Below, in pieces: positions 1 through 6,017 of a DNA stretch of 10,762 bases (position 1 is the first letter of the stretch; every line of letters starts with the position of its first letter). The position numbers were made by a program, and so were the translations under genes. The notes below the pieces were generated by a model. That model had not been told where the DNA came from and made no database searches. It worked only from the letters and a program-made list of their open reading frames with translations. Origin of the DNA: Methanoregulaceae archaeon (GTDB lineage: Archaea > Halobacteriota > Methanomicrobia > Methanomicrobiales > Methanospirillaceae); NCBI GenBank assembly GCA_025453715.1, contig JALOPT010000116.1:1-10762 (forward strand). Direction: 5' to 3'.

Positions 1-1
1 C

Positions 2-1111
2 AACAACGTCAGCGGGATATCCATCTCCAACGCGAACAACAACACGATCTTCAATAATTATTTCAACAACAACCAGAATGTCCAGACCGATAGTGTAAGC
101 AGGAACATCTGGAACCTGCCCACCCCAATCCCGGCGCCAGCAGGTGGCAATATTATTCGCGGACCAATGCTTGGAGGAAATTACTGGGCTGACCCGAACG
201 GAACAGGGTTCTCACAAACTGCCCTGTATGACCGTGGTGACGGTATCGTTGACCATGCGTATGTAATTGACGCCAACAACAGCGACTATTACCCACTCGG
301 TGGAAAACCGAAACCTTCCGGGGGTGTTAATGTAGCAGCACCGAACCCCTTGCCACTTATCGGGCCTGGATTACCGTACGATTCGAAGTTCGTTAAAAAT
401 GACATCCCGAAAACAATGCAGTCCTGCGGTTCATACCAGGTTCATGTCCAGGTAATGAATACCGGGTCTGTCAACTGGACATCGGCCAATGGGGTCTTCC
501 TGTCACCTTCTTCAAAGGACGGGTTCACCTTCGTACCACCAAGATACTGGCTGCCTGAAGGCGTAGTTGTGAAACCGGGTGCAAGCTACACATTCCCGTT
601 CACGATTAATGTCCCATGCCCGATGAAGAACGGCACCTACAACCTGTCGTTTATCATGATGTATACCGTGACAAGCCAAAGTGGGGCCAAAGTACATGTT
701 CCATTCGGTGAGGACTACCAATACACCGTAACGGTATCAACCCCCACATCCAGTGTCGCTTCCAGTGGATTATCAAAGTTTATCAAATCCGGGACACCCA
801 AAGCAATTGTTCCACAAAACGGAGTAGTGGTGAACACACAAAACTACGTGAACAGTGCTCCAACAGGTGCAGGCCAGCAGACAATAACCAGCCCCCTGGT
901 CACACCGGTAAAAAACCCTGCAATAACATCATTTTCACAGGTTACCACCCCAACCATTGAAAAACCGAAAATAATTTCAGAGACCGGATATGCCAGTACC
1001 CCATTACCGGAGTTTGGATCATTTGCAGCCAATACAACAGGTAGCACCCTTGCGAGCAGGTTCCCCTTGATCTCCAGTGTATTCTGGCTCAATCTTTTAC
1101 AGACTGAATAA
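2..1111 (+). CDS. NosD-like right-handed beta-helix surface protein with Ig-like (NBR1/FW-type) domain, 5'-partial
   Basis: The reading frame is open from the window edge, so the start lies outside; 369 residues are visible. The ATG at 167 is internal: the preceding 55 codons continue the same Asn-rich beta-helix pattern (NNTIFNNYFNNN). Visible residues 1 to about 100 are the last rungs and cap of a NosD/parallel beta-helix domain, with the typical GGNYWADPNGTG and later NSDYYPLGG. Residues about 128-245 look like an immunoglobulin-like domain of the NBR1/FW type: an MNTGSVNW strand (NTG...W), a VKPG turn, a GTYNLSF strand and FGEDYQYTVTV at its end. A Ser/Thr/Pro-rich tail of about 120 residues follows and ends in LNLLQTE, with no PGF-type sorting motif and no clear transmembrane anchor. 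Such proteins are normally exported cell-surface proteins in Methanomicrobiales; the ligand is unknown. The beta-helix call is firm; the FW assignment is from motif resemblance only. Confidence 0.82.
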   Translation, partial: NNVSGISISNANNNTIFNNYFNNNQNVQTDSVSRNIWNLPTPIPAPAGGNIIRGPMLGGNYWADPNGTGFSQTALYDRGDGIVDHAYVIDANNSDYYPLGGKPKPSGGVNVAAPNPLPLIGPGLPYDSKFVKNDIPKTMQSCGSYQVHVQVMNTGSVNWTSANGVFLSPSSKDGFTFVPPRYWLPEGVVVKPGASYTFPFTINVPCPMKNGTYNLSFIMMYTVTSQSGAKVHVPFGEDYQYTVTVSTPTSSVASSGLSKFIKSGTPKAIVPQNGVVVNTQNYVNSAPTGAGQQTITSPLVTPVKNPAITSFSQVTTPTIEKPKIISETGYASTPLPEFGSFAANTTGSTLASRFPLISSVFWLNLLQTE

Positions 1112-1112
1112 A

Positions 1113-1130
1113 TTTTTCCATTTTTTATCT
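1113..1130 (+). terminator. T-rich terminator of the beta-helix protein gene
   Basis: Two T runs (five and six T) start two bases after the stop codon. Archaeal RNA polymerase commonly terminates at such T tracts without needing a hairpin. Confidence 0.55.
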
Positions 1131-1145
1131 AATCAGAAATAATTT

Positions 1146-1196
1146 CCCAGGTTTTCATTATTTTAACCTGTGAAACAGGGAACCAGGAAAACCGGG
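1146..1196. repeat. Inverted repeats forming two mutually exclusive hairpins
   Basis: Arms CAGGTT (1148-1153) and AACCTG (1165-1170) form a perfect 6-bp stem with an 11-base loop. The same left arm can instead pair as GGTTTTC (1150-1156) with GAAAACC (1187-1193), extended by CCC/GGG across a one-base bulge. The segment lies between two convergent genes, so transcript 3'-end processing or termination is the simplest reading. No other gene is seen in the 150-base gap 1112-1261. Confidence 0.4.
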
Positions 1197-1216
1197 TTCT
1201 GACTTCTTCACTCCAT

Positions 1217-1260
1217 AAATATATAAAAAAAGATCCCGGGCATACAGGCACAACAAAAAA
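1217..1260 (-). terminator. T-tract terminator of the archaemetzincin gene
   Basis: Read on the minus strand, a six-T run begins one base past the archaemetzincin stop codon. A seven-T run followed by ATATATTTA lies about 30 bases further on. On the plus strand the same bases resemble a TATA box, but no convincing plus-strand gene follows. Confidence 0.5.
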
Positions 1261-1261
1261 T

Positions 1262-1810
1262 TTAACAGGGGAGTAATGCAGATTTTCCGTTCTCTAACGC
1301 GACCCGGCACACCGGGCAGAACTCCTTCTTTTTCCCGTCCAGTTCATCAAGGGTGTGGGGATTATACATAATACATTCGTGGTTGTTGCAATGTGAAAGT
1401 CCATAAATATGCCCTAATTCGTGGGATCCTTCCTTTGCGAGGCGTTCAATAAGGTCATCGTCGTCCGGGTGGCGACCATAGTATTCATTGCTGAGTCGAA
1501 TGCTGGAAACGACGGAGACCTGTGTCTGCGGGCGGGCAAGTCCGAACACGAACTCCAGGCCAGTTGCAAAGAGGTCCTGCCCGATAACAAGGAGTACCGG
1601 GCACTGGATACACTGCCGGTGAACACAGGTCCCGAGGCTGTCGAGTACAATACCCGCATCAACCTGTCTCCTGTGCCCGATATAACCGTTGAGGACGATA
1701 GGGTTATCACTGACCCGCACCCGGGTATTAGTGATAGAAGCGACAGCCCTGCCCACCGGTCCGGCCAGTCCCTGTGGCGCACGGTGATCCCAAAAAATAT
1801 GGATGTCCAT
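1262..1810 (-). CDS. amzA: Archaemetzincin (archaelysin) family zinc metalloprotease
   Basis: 182 residues, the usual size for a compact archaeal archaemetzincin. The active-site motif HELGHIYGLSH (residues 130-140) supplies three zinc-binding His and the general base Glu131. It is followed by Cys141, Cys146 and the Met-turn Met148, then Cys165 and Cys168 (CPVC), the four cysteines that bind a second, structural zinc. There are 16 residues between Met148 and Cys165, whereas the family signature as I remember it has 17. No signal peptide is visible, so it is probably cytoplasmic; the substrate is unknown. The start was set at MDIHIFWDH because family members begin at this first strand. An in-frame ATG 22 codons upstream would add sequence unlike the family and would cross the promoter. 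A TATA-like TTTATA about 27 bases upstream implies a leaderless or nearly leaderless mRNA. It is divergent from the UPF0146 gene. Confidence 0.9.
   Translation of the reverse strand: MDIHIFWDHRAPQGLAGPVGRAVASITNTRVRVSDNPIVLNGYIGHRRQVDAGIVLDSLGTCVHRQCIQCPVLLVIGQDLFATGLEFVFGLARPQTQVSVVSSIRLSNEYYGRHPDDDDLIERLAKEGSHELGHIYGLSHCNNHECIMYNPHTLDELDGKKKEFCPVCRVALENGKSALLPC
1791..1800 (+). promoter_or_regulatory. TATA-like promoter element for the UPF0146 gene, inside amzA
   Basis: An AAAAAATAT tract is centred about 30 bases before the ATG at 1828, the distance expected for an archaeal TATA box serving a leaderless transcript. It lies within the first codons of the divergent archaemetzincin gene. Confidence 0.45.
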
Positions 1811-1827
1811 TCCTATACTATACTGGA

Positions 1828-2247
1828 ATGGGCGGGTATAAACGTATTGAGAATTGCATAGGCAGGTATATCGCAAGTCATTACCGCAACCCGGTGGAGA
1901 TAGGGGTCGGGTGTAATTTTACCGCTGCGGAATATATCATGGCGACGGGGACCGCTTGCCGTTGCACTGATATAAAACGACAGGTCCCGCCGGGAGGTCT
2001 GGAATTCGTCCAGGATGATATATTCTCCCCGGATATTCGACACTACCGCGGAACAGATGTCCTGTATTCAGTCAGGCCTGCTGAAGAAATGGTGCCACCG
2101 ATGCAGGAACTCGCACGGATCCTCAACTGTGACCTGCTCGTGTACCATCTCGGTTTTGAGTGTTACGGCGATGGCGGGGAATTAATAGACTGCGGGGTAA
2201 TCCTCCATCGCTATTACAAGAGGGACCTCTCCTCAGAAAAGGGTTGA
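1828..2247 (+). CDS. UPF0146 family protein (methyltransferase-like Rossmann fold, function unknown)
   Basis: 139 residues, close to the size of archaeal UPF0146 proteins. It shows a Rossmann/SAM-methyltransferase-like layout: VEIGVG (23-28) as the glycine-rich first loop, TDI (47-49) after strand 2, DDIFSP (63-68), and DVLYSVRP (77-84) where class I methyltransferases have motif IV. DLLVYHLG (102-109) is a later strand. It is shorter than a full methyltransferase and no substrate-binding domain is evident, so catalysis is not established. The start at MGGYKRIENC was preferred over the ATG at 1774. That earlier codon would add 18 residues with no family resemblance, and it lies within amzA. 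The gene is divergent from amzA with 17 bp between start codons. Its last 15 bases overlap the end of rfcL on the opposite strand. Family call from memory of the motif order; fairly sure. Confidence 0.78.
   Translation: MGGYKRIENCIGRYIASHYRNPVEIGVGCNFTAAEYIMATGTACRCTDIKRQVPPGGLEFVQDDIFSPDIRHYRGTDVLYSVRPAEEMVPPMQELARILNCDLLVYHLGFECYGDGGELIDCGVILHRYYKRDLSSEKG
1834..1845 (-). promoter_or_regulatory. TATA-like promoter element for amzA, inside the UPF0146 gene
   Basis: The minus strand reads CGTTTATACCC, with TTTATA at 1842-1837, about 27 bases ahead of the archaemetzincin ATG at 1810. It occupies codons 4-5 of the divergent UPF0146 gene. Confidence 0.45.
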
Positions 2248-3666
2248 CTGCTTCCCTCCACCTTTCGGTTGTCCCTCCTTCTGTGCAGCGGGAGAAGATT
2301 CAGGCTTCCCGGGTGGAGAGGTTTCCATAACCACGTTTTTCACTTCAACAGGTTCTTCACCAGGCACCTGCTTTTTTTTCGGTTCGGCAGAGGTTTTTTT
2401 CTGCGCCTTTATTTTCTCCTTCTTGTCCTCTTCTTTCTTTTCGGCCGCGATTTGTTTTGCTATGGAAGTTGCCTTAGCGCGATCATGTATCAGGAATGCC
2501 AGCTGGTCGGTGTCAAGTTCTAATTTCCTTGCAAAAACAAGCGGTTCCTTTTCGGCGAGAATTGACAGCAGGCTCAGGTACCCGTCCCGGACTGTTTTCT
2601 GCGGCATATGCATGAGCCCGCCAAATTTGCCGAGCAGGGTTGTGCGTATGCCTTTCTGGCGCCTTGAAGATGCCATCTTCTGCCATCGGCGGGGTGATAA
2701 TATACGTTCATGGATCCCGTGGCCCCCTGATGCGATATTGGTGCCTAACAGCATGTTGACCGTGGCATAACGCCAGAGCGTGTAATACTGCTGGCGGTAT
2801 GTATACCCGATATATTCATCAGCCCGCGAAAGATAACGGTAGGCTTTTGCGGTTTCTTCCGGTGTTTTTATAACACCAACGTTTGCCTCAATCCACTGCT
2901 CGATGACATCAGGTGTATCATCTATCTCGTACGACATCCGGACCAGGTCTTCGCCTGTACTCCGGCCGAAAACTGCAGGAATGAGCTGGAATATGCTTGC
3001 CCGCCCGTCTTTCATTGAAGTCCTGATATCAGGTTCATCGATGCGCTCTTTTCCAATGGACGCGGCATAGAGCATCGTGACAGCGGCCCTCATATCTCCC
3101 GCGGAGTTCTCGGCAATATCCTTCAGTGCCTGATCATTGCATTGCACCTTCTCCGCAGAACAGATATATTTCAGGTGAGGAGCAAGGGAGCGTGCAGGAA
3201 GGGCCTTGAACTGGACAGGTTCACATGCGGCGCGTAGATCTGCCGCAAGCCCGTACAGGTCATTCGCGATCAGGATGATGGGCTGACGTGCGTCCCGTAT
3301 AATATCAAGGATTGCCTTCGCCCCGCCTTTATCGGCGGTTCCCTGCAGGTTATCCGCTTCATCAAGGACGATCAGTCTCCTTGCAGCCCCGGTAAGGCTG
3401 CCGGATGTACTGCCGGCCCCCGCAACCCGTTCAATGACTGCTTTTGTCCTCTGGTCACTCGCGTTGAGTTCCATCGCTTCCCACTGCATATCATTCGCGA
3501 GGGCATATGCGGCGGAGGTCTTGCCGATACCAGGTTTCCCGTACAGGATAAGCGGTTTTGTGCCGCGTTTCCATCCACGTGCCCAGTCCAGCATCTGTCG
3601 GACAGCCGTCCCGTTCCCTACAATATCAGCAAGATGAGCGGGGCGGTATTTTTCTGTCCAGTCCAT
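2233..3666 (-). CDS. rfcL: Replication factor C large subunit (clamp loader)
   Basis: 477 residues, normal for archaeal RfcL. With the small subunit it loads the PCNA sliding clamp in an ATP-dependent step of DNA replication and repair. Motifs in order are: start MDWTEKYRP (RFC box), Walker A GKPGIGKT (43-50), Walker B LIVLDEAD (98-105), sensor 1 ILIAND (131-136) and sensor 2 GDMRAA (190-195). A helical collar domain follows to about residue 400. Residues 405-470 are a low-complexity Lys/Glu/Pro linker, and the protein ends GKQSTLF, which fits a short C-terminal PCNA-interacting peptide (QxxLF). The start was set at this ATG because the motif is the conserved N-terminus; 15 further in-frame residues upstream are not family-like. 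No Shine-Dalgarno precedes it, and an AT-rich TATA candidate about 25 bases upstream suggests a leaderless mRNA. It overlaps UPF0146 tail to tail. Confidence 0.96.
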   Translation of the reverse strand: MDWTEKYRPAHLADIVGNGTAVRQMLDWARGWKRGTKPLILYGKPGIGKTSAAYALANDMQWEAMELNASDQRTKAVIERVAGAGSTSGSLTGAARRLIVLDEADNLQGTADKGGAKAILDIIRDARQPIILIANDLYGLAADLRAACEPVQFKALPARSLAPHLKYICSAEKVQCNDQALKDIAENSAGDMRAAVTMLYAASIGKERIDEPDIRTSMKDGRASIFQLIPAVFGRSTGEDLVRMSYEIDDTPDVIEQWIEANVGVIKTPEETAKAYRYLSRADEYIGYTYRQQYYTLWRYATVNMLLGTNIASGGHGIHERILSPRRWQKMASSRRQKGIRTTLLGKFGGLMHMPQKTVRDGYLSLLSILAEKEPLVFARKLELDTDQLAFLIHDRAKATSIAKQIAAEKKEEDKKEKIKAQKKTSAEPKKKQVPGEEPVEVKNVVMETSPPGKPESSPAAQKEGQPKGGGKQSTLF

Positions 3667-3680
3667 GGTGTAACTTCGAC

Positions 3681-3699
3681 GGTATATCAAATAAATTAT
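3681..3699. promoter_or_regulatory. Shared AT-rich promoter region between rfcL and the marker 2 gene
   Basis: The 84-base gap holds one AT-rich tract. On the minus strand it reads ATTTATTTGATATA, with the TATA centre about 26 bases before the rfcL ATG. On the plus strand the same bases offer AAATAAATT about 55 bases before the GTG at 3751. One tract may serve both directions. Confidence 0.45.
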
Positions 3700-3750
3700 G
3701 TCTGATGACACTGAATACCATTACTACATTTCCGCGTTGGTGGTATAACC

Positions 3751-4758
3751 GTGGTTTTTTATTGCTCCACAGAAAAGATCGCAAGTGTCGTCAGGGACTA
3801 TGAAGGAGTGAAACGGAAGCATGCCATCGGCGAGATGGTAAAAGCAATCCGGATCGACACACCTGACGTGATGGCCTCGTTTGGCGAGGACGCAGCAGTT
3901 ATCCGGCATGGGAATGAAGCCCTTCTCCTCGCGGCAGACGGGATATGGAGCAAGCTGATGGAGGCCGACCCTTACTGGGCAGGCTACTGCTCTGTGCTTG
4001 TTAATATCCATGATATCGCGGCTATGGGTGGGAAACCGATAGCCATGGTCGATGTATTTTCAATATCAGACAATTCCATCAGGAAACTGGTGATTGATGG
4101 AATGCACGATGCTTCGTCCCAGTTCGGAGTCCCGATTGTCGGTGGACACCTCCATCCCGATACCCCGTACAGTGTTATCGACGTTGCCATTATCGGCGTT
4201 GCAGATGTTGATTCCGTTATCTACTCACATACCGCTGAAGAGGGAGACCAGGTAGTGGCCGCTATTGACCTGAGCGGAAGGGTACACCCTTCCTGTTTCC
4301 TTAACTGGGATTCCGTGACGATGAAATCTGCTTCCTATGTGCGGGCACAGATCCAGCTTCTTGAACAGCTCGGGCGGGAGCATCTCGTGACCGCAGGGAA
4401 AGATATCAGCAATCCGGGTGTAATCGGTACTCTTGGCATGCTCCTCGAAGTAAGCAACAAGGGCGCCACAATCGATCTTGCCGGGATACCCCATCCTGAC
4501 CTGAAGGAGAATAATATCTCATTCGAGCAATGGGTGCGGATGTACCCGGGTATGGGGTTCATCCTGACCGTGAAAGAAAAAAATACTGCTGAAGTCTGTT
4601 CACGGTTTTCTTCTGTAGGGATGACGGCGAAGGTTATCGGGACGGTAGACACCACCAAAGACCTGAAAATTACCTACGAGGACCAGGAATCACTTGTCTT
4701 TGATTTTTCAAAAAACGGCATCATGCGGCTCTTTACCGGGCCTGGTGACTGTGTATGA
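3751..4758 (+). CDS. Methanogenesis marker protein 2 (AIR synthase/PurM-like ATP-binding family)
   Basis: 335 residues. It belongs to the PurM/ThiL/HypE/SelD superfamily of ATP-dependent enzymes. FGEDAAVI (44-51) corresponds to the N-terminal metal/ATP loop, LAADGIW (60-66) to the following acidic strand, and NIHDIAAMGGKPIAMVD (85-101) to the superfamily's N-D-AAMG-P motif. VPIVGGHLHPD (128-138) is another conserved block, and a C-terminal AIRS_C-like domain includes GMGFILTV. The length, N-terminus and neighbouring mtxX point to the methanogen-specific marker 2 branch. The substrate is not known to me, so no reaction is assigned. The start is GTG, the first start codon after an upstream in-frame stop at 3703, preceded by GGTGG with a seven-base spacer. 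Its stop overlaps the next ATG (ATGA), so translation of the pair is probably coupled. Confidence 0.88.
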   Translation: MVFYCSTEKIASVVRDYEGVKRKHAIGEMVKAIRIDTPDVMASFGEDAAVIRHGNEALLLAADGIWSKLMEADPYWAGYCSVLVNIHDIAAMGGKPIAMVDVFSISDNSIRKLVIDGMHDASSQFGVPIVGGHLHPDTPYSVIDVAIIGVADVDSVIYSHTAEEGDQVVAAIDLSGRVHPSCFLNWDSVTMKSASYVRAQIQLLEQLGREHLVTAGKDISNPGVIGTLGMLLEVSNKGATIDLAGIPHPDLKENNISFEQWVRMYPGMGFILTVKEKNTAEVCSRFSSVGMTAKVIGTVDTTKDLKITYEDQESLVFDFSKNGIMRLFTGPGDCV

Positions 4759-5504
4759 AGAAAATTGGGATCGGGATCGAAGAGGAAACGGAAAAAGTCA
4801 TTTCAAGTGTCGTTAACTCCGGGATCAGTGATCAGGTTATTCTTTATTGTAAACCTGGTACTATCGGTCAGGTGGGAGAGAAACTCAATATTCATTTATC
4901 GGCATGCCCGGAACAGGACATGGTAACTGATCTGATGAATTGTTCCATCAGGGCAGCAATAAGAGGCACATTGCCTGCGAATGCGACACTAAGTGCTTTG
5001 AAAAAAGCTGCTGGTGTCGACCACCTTGAACGCATAGCCCTCCTCGAGACAGCGGGCGGGAAGAAATTCCTGCTGGCACCTGTAGGGGTTGATGAAGGCT
5101 GGTCGGTCGCTGAAAAAGTGACATTTGTAAAGAAAGGAAGGGAAATTGCTGAGAGATTCGGCCTTCCAAAGAAGGTGGCCATTCTGTCCGGGGGGCGACT
5201 TGGAGATATTGGCCGGAGCCGCCGGGTCGACCGGAGTATGGCCGAGGCTGAGCTTGTGGCCCGCCTGACCGGGGAAACACACTATGAAATTCTCGTAGAA
5301 ACGGCAATTTCGGAAGCAGGTGTCATTATTGCCCCGGATGGGATAGCAGGGAACCTGATGTTCCGGACACTTATCTTCCTTGGTGCAGGTCACGGACATG
5401 GTGCACCGGTTGTAAATATCGATAGAATTTTTGTGGATACCTCGCGCGCTTCACCAGATTACCGCAATGCCATAATGCTTGCTGATTCTCTCTCTAAACC
5501 ATAA
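4755..5504 (+). CDS. mtxX: Methanogenesis marker protein 4 / methyltransferase-related protein MtxX
   Basis: 249 residues, typical for the family. MtxX-type proteins are confined largely to methanogens and resemble phosphate acetyl/butyryltransferase folds; their reaction is unproven to my knowledge. Visible blocks include AAIRGTLPA (67-75), LLAPVGVDEG (106-115), ILSGGRLGDIGRS (143-155), APDGIAGNLMFRTLIFLG (193-210) and a C-terminal VDTSRAS...YRNAIMLA. No signal peptide or membrane segment is seen, so it should be cytoplasmic. The ATG overlaps the marker 2 stop codon by four bases, and GGTGA six bases upstream is a good archaeal ribosome site inside marker 2. This supports one transcript and coupled translation. 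The gene ends 179 bases before the histone gene, and a TTTTT run at 5542-5546 could end the transcript. Confidence 0.88.
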   Translation: MKKIGIGIEEETEKVISSVVNSGISDQVILYCKPGTIGQVGEKLNIHLSACPEQDMVTDLMNCSIRAAIRGTLPANATLSALKKAAGVDHLERIALLETAGGKKFLLAPVGVDEGWSVAEKVTFVKKGREIAERFGLPKKVAILSGGRLGDIGRSRRVDRSMAEAELVARLTGETHYEILVETAISEAGVIIAPDGIAGNLMFRTLIFLGAGHGHGAPVVNIDRIFVDTSRASPDYRNAIMLADSLSKP

Positions 5505-5540
5505 AGTCACTTATATTGGTAAATATCTGCAAATTAACCT

Positions 5541-5547
5541 ATTTTTA
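5541..5547 (+). terminator. Possible T-run terminator after mtxX
   Basis: A five-T run lies about 37 bases past the mtxX stop, with no hairpin. This is weak support, given mainly because the histone gene clearly has its own promoter. Confidence 0.25.
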
Positions 5548-5636
5548 GTAGATCCTCACAATCTGCCATGTGATAGTGACATTTCCTGCAAAACTGCCTT
5601 GGATAGCATATTCTGCAAAAAATTGGACAAGATTCA

Positions 5637-5652
5637 CGAAACGTTTAAATAT
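5637..5652 (+). promoter_or_regulatory. Strong BRE/TATA promoter of the histone gene
   Basis: CGAAAC (5637-5642), a purine-rich BRE, is followed directly by GTTTAAATAT, a near-consensus archaeal TATA box. Transcription would start near 5670-5673, just before the GAGGT ribosome site at 5673-5677, six bases from the ATG at 5684. The layout fits a highly expressed gene with a very short leader. Confidence 0.75.
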
Positions 5653-5683
5653 TTGCTAATACATTTTTGTTTGAGGTAATACA

Positions 5684-5890
5684 ATGGCAGATTTACCTAT
5701 TGCTGCAGTTGTAAGGATTGCAAAGAAAAATGGAGCAGAGAGAGTGGGTAGCGACGCAGCTGCTGCACTTGTTGCGAAGGCAGAAGCATACATTGCACAC
5801 CTGACCAAAGAAGCAAACAGGCTCGCGCTCCACGCGGGACGCAAGACGATCAAGGAAGAGGATGTAGAGCTGGCTGCAAAGTCAGCATAA
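5684..5890 (+). CDS. Archaeal histone (HMf-type, single histone fold)
   Basis: 68 residues, the standard length of a minimal archaeal histone. One histone fold is visible: LPIAAVVRIAKKNG (helix 1) with GAERV after it, the long helix 2 from DAAAALV to ANRLALHAG, then the diagnostic loop RKTI (53-56), and EEDVELAAKSA as helix 3. The dimer wraps DNA and can extend into longer histone-DNA polymers. There is no N- or C-terminal tail beyond the fold. Helix 2 is unusually Ala-rich (AAAALVAKAEAY). The promoter and GAGGT ribosome site are both close to ideal, as expected for an abundant chromatin protein. It stands alone: mtxX upstream is separated by 179 bases, and hisB downstream is convergent. Confidence 0.97.
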   Translation: MADLPIAAVVRIAKKNGAERVGSDAAAALVAKAEAYIAHLTKEANRLALHAGRKTIKEEDVELAAKSA

Positions 5891-5910
5891 AATTCCCCCT
5901 TTCTCTAATT

Positions 5911-5941
5911 AAAAAAAAAATATTCCGGTTGAACCGGGAAT
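5911..5941 (-). terminator. Hairpin plus T10 terminator of the metK-hisGAB operon
   Basis: Read on the minus strand, the stem CCGG/CCGG with loop TTCAA is extended by three A-T pairs across a one-base bulge (5922-5941). A run of ten T follows at once (5920-5911). This is a classic intrinsic-style terminator, 77 bases past the hisB stop. Confidence 0.75.
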
Positions 5942-5963
5942 AAATCTGATCAAGGTGGCAACA

Positions 5964-5977
5964 GTTTTATTTTGATT
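5964..5977 (+). terminator. Possible T-rich terminator of the histone gene
   Basis: GTTTTATTTTGATT lies about 75 bases past the histone stop on its strand. The pyrimidine stretch right after the stop (TTCCCCCTTTCTCT) is an alternative. Neither is conclusive. Confidence 0.3.
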
Positions 5978-6017
5978 ATCGGGACGGATAATTATCTCTT
6001 AATTACCATCTGAATCT

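Noticed and set aside
1276..1371. A 31-codon plus-strand open frame after a GGGGAG ribosome-like site, with a TATA-like tract at 1217-1231
   Set aside because: It is antisense to the conserved 3' end of amzA, including the CPVC codons. The upstream tract is better explained as the T-run terminator of amzA. The peptide (Arg/Pro-rich) has no recognisable feature.
1421..1861. A 146-codon plus-strand open frame covering most of amzA
   Set aside because: It is antisense to the archaemetzincin with its intact HExxHxxGxxH motif, has no recognisable domain, and shares the region with another long shadow frame at 1414-1782.
2269..2770. Phe/Leu-rich plus-strand frames that could look like small membrane proteins
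   Set aside because: They are antisense to the Lys/Glu-rich tail and C-terminal domain of RfcL; Lys codons read as Phe/Leu on the other strand.
4948..5399. Minus-strand frames of 96-136 codons within mtxX
   Set aside because: They are shadows of a conserved gene, with no ribosome site, promoter or motif support.
5479..5679. A 66-codon plus-strand frame across the mtxX-histone gap
   Set aside because: It starts inside mtxX, runs through the histone promoter and has no ribosome site or recognisable motif; the gap reads as regulatory DNA.
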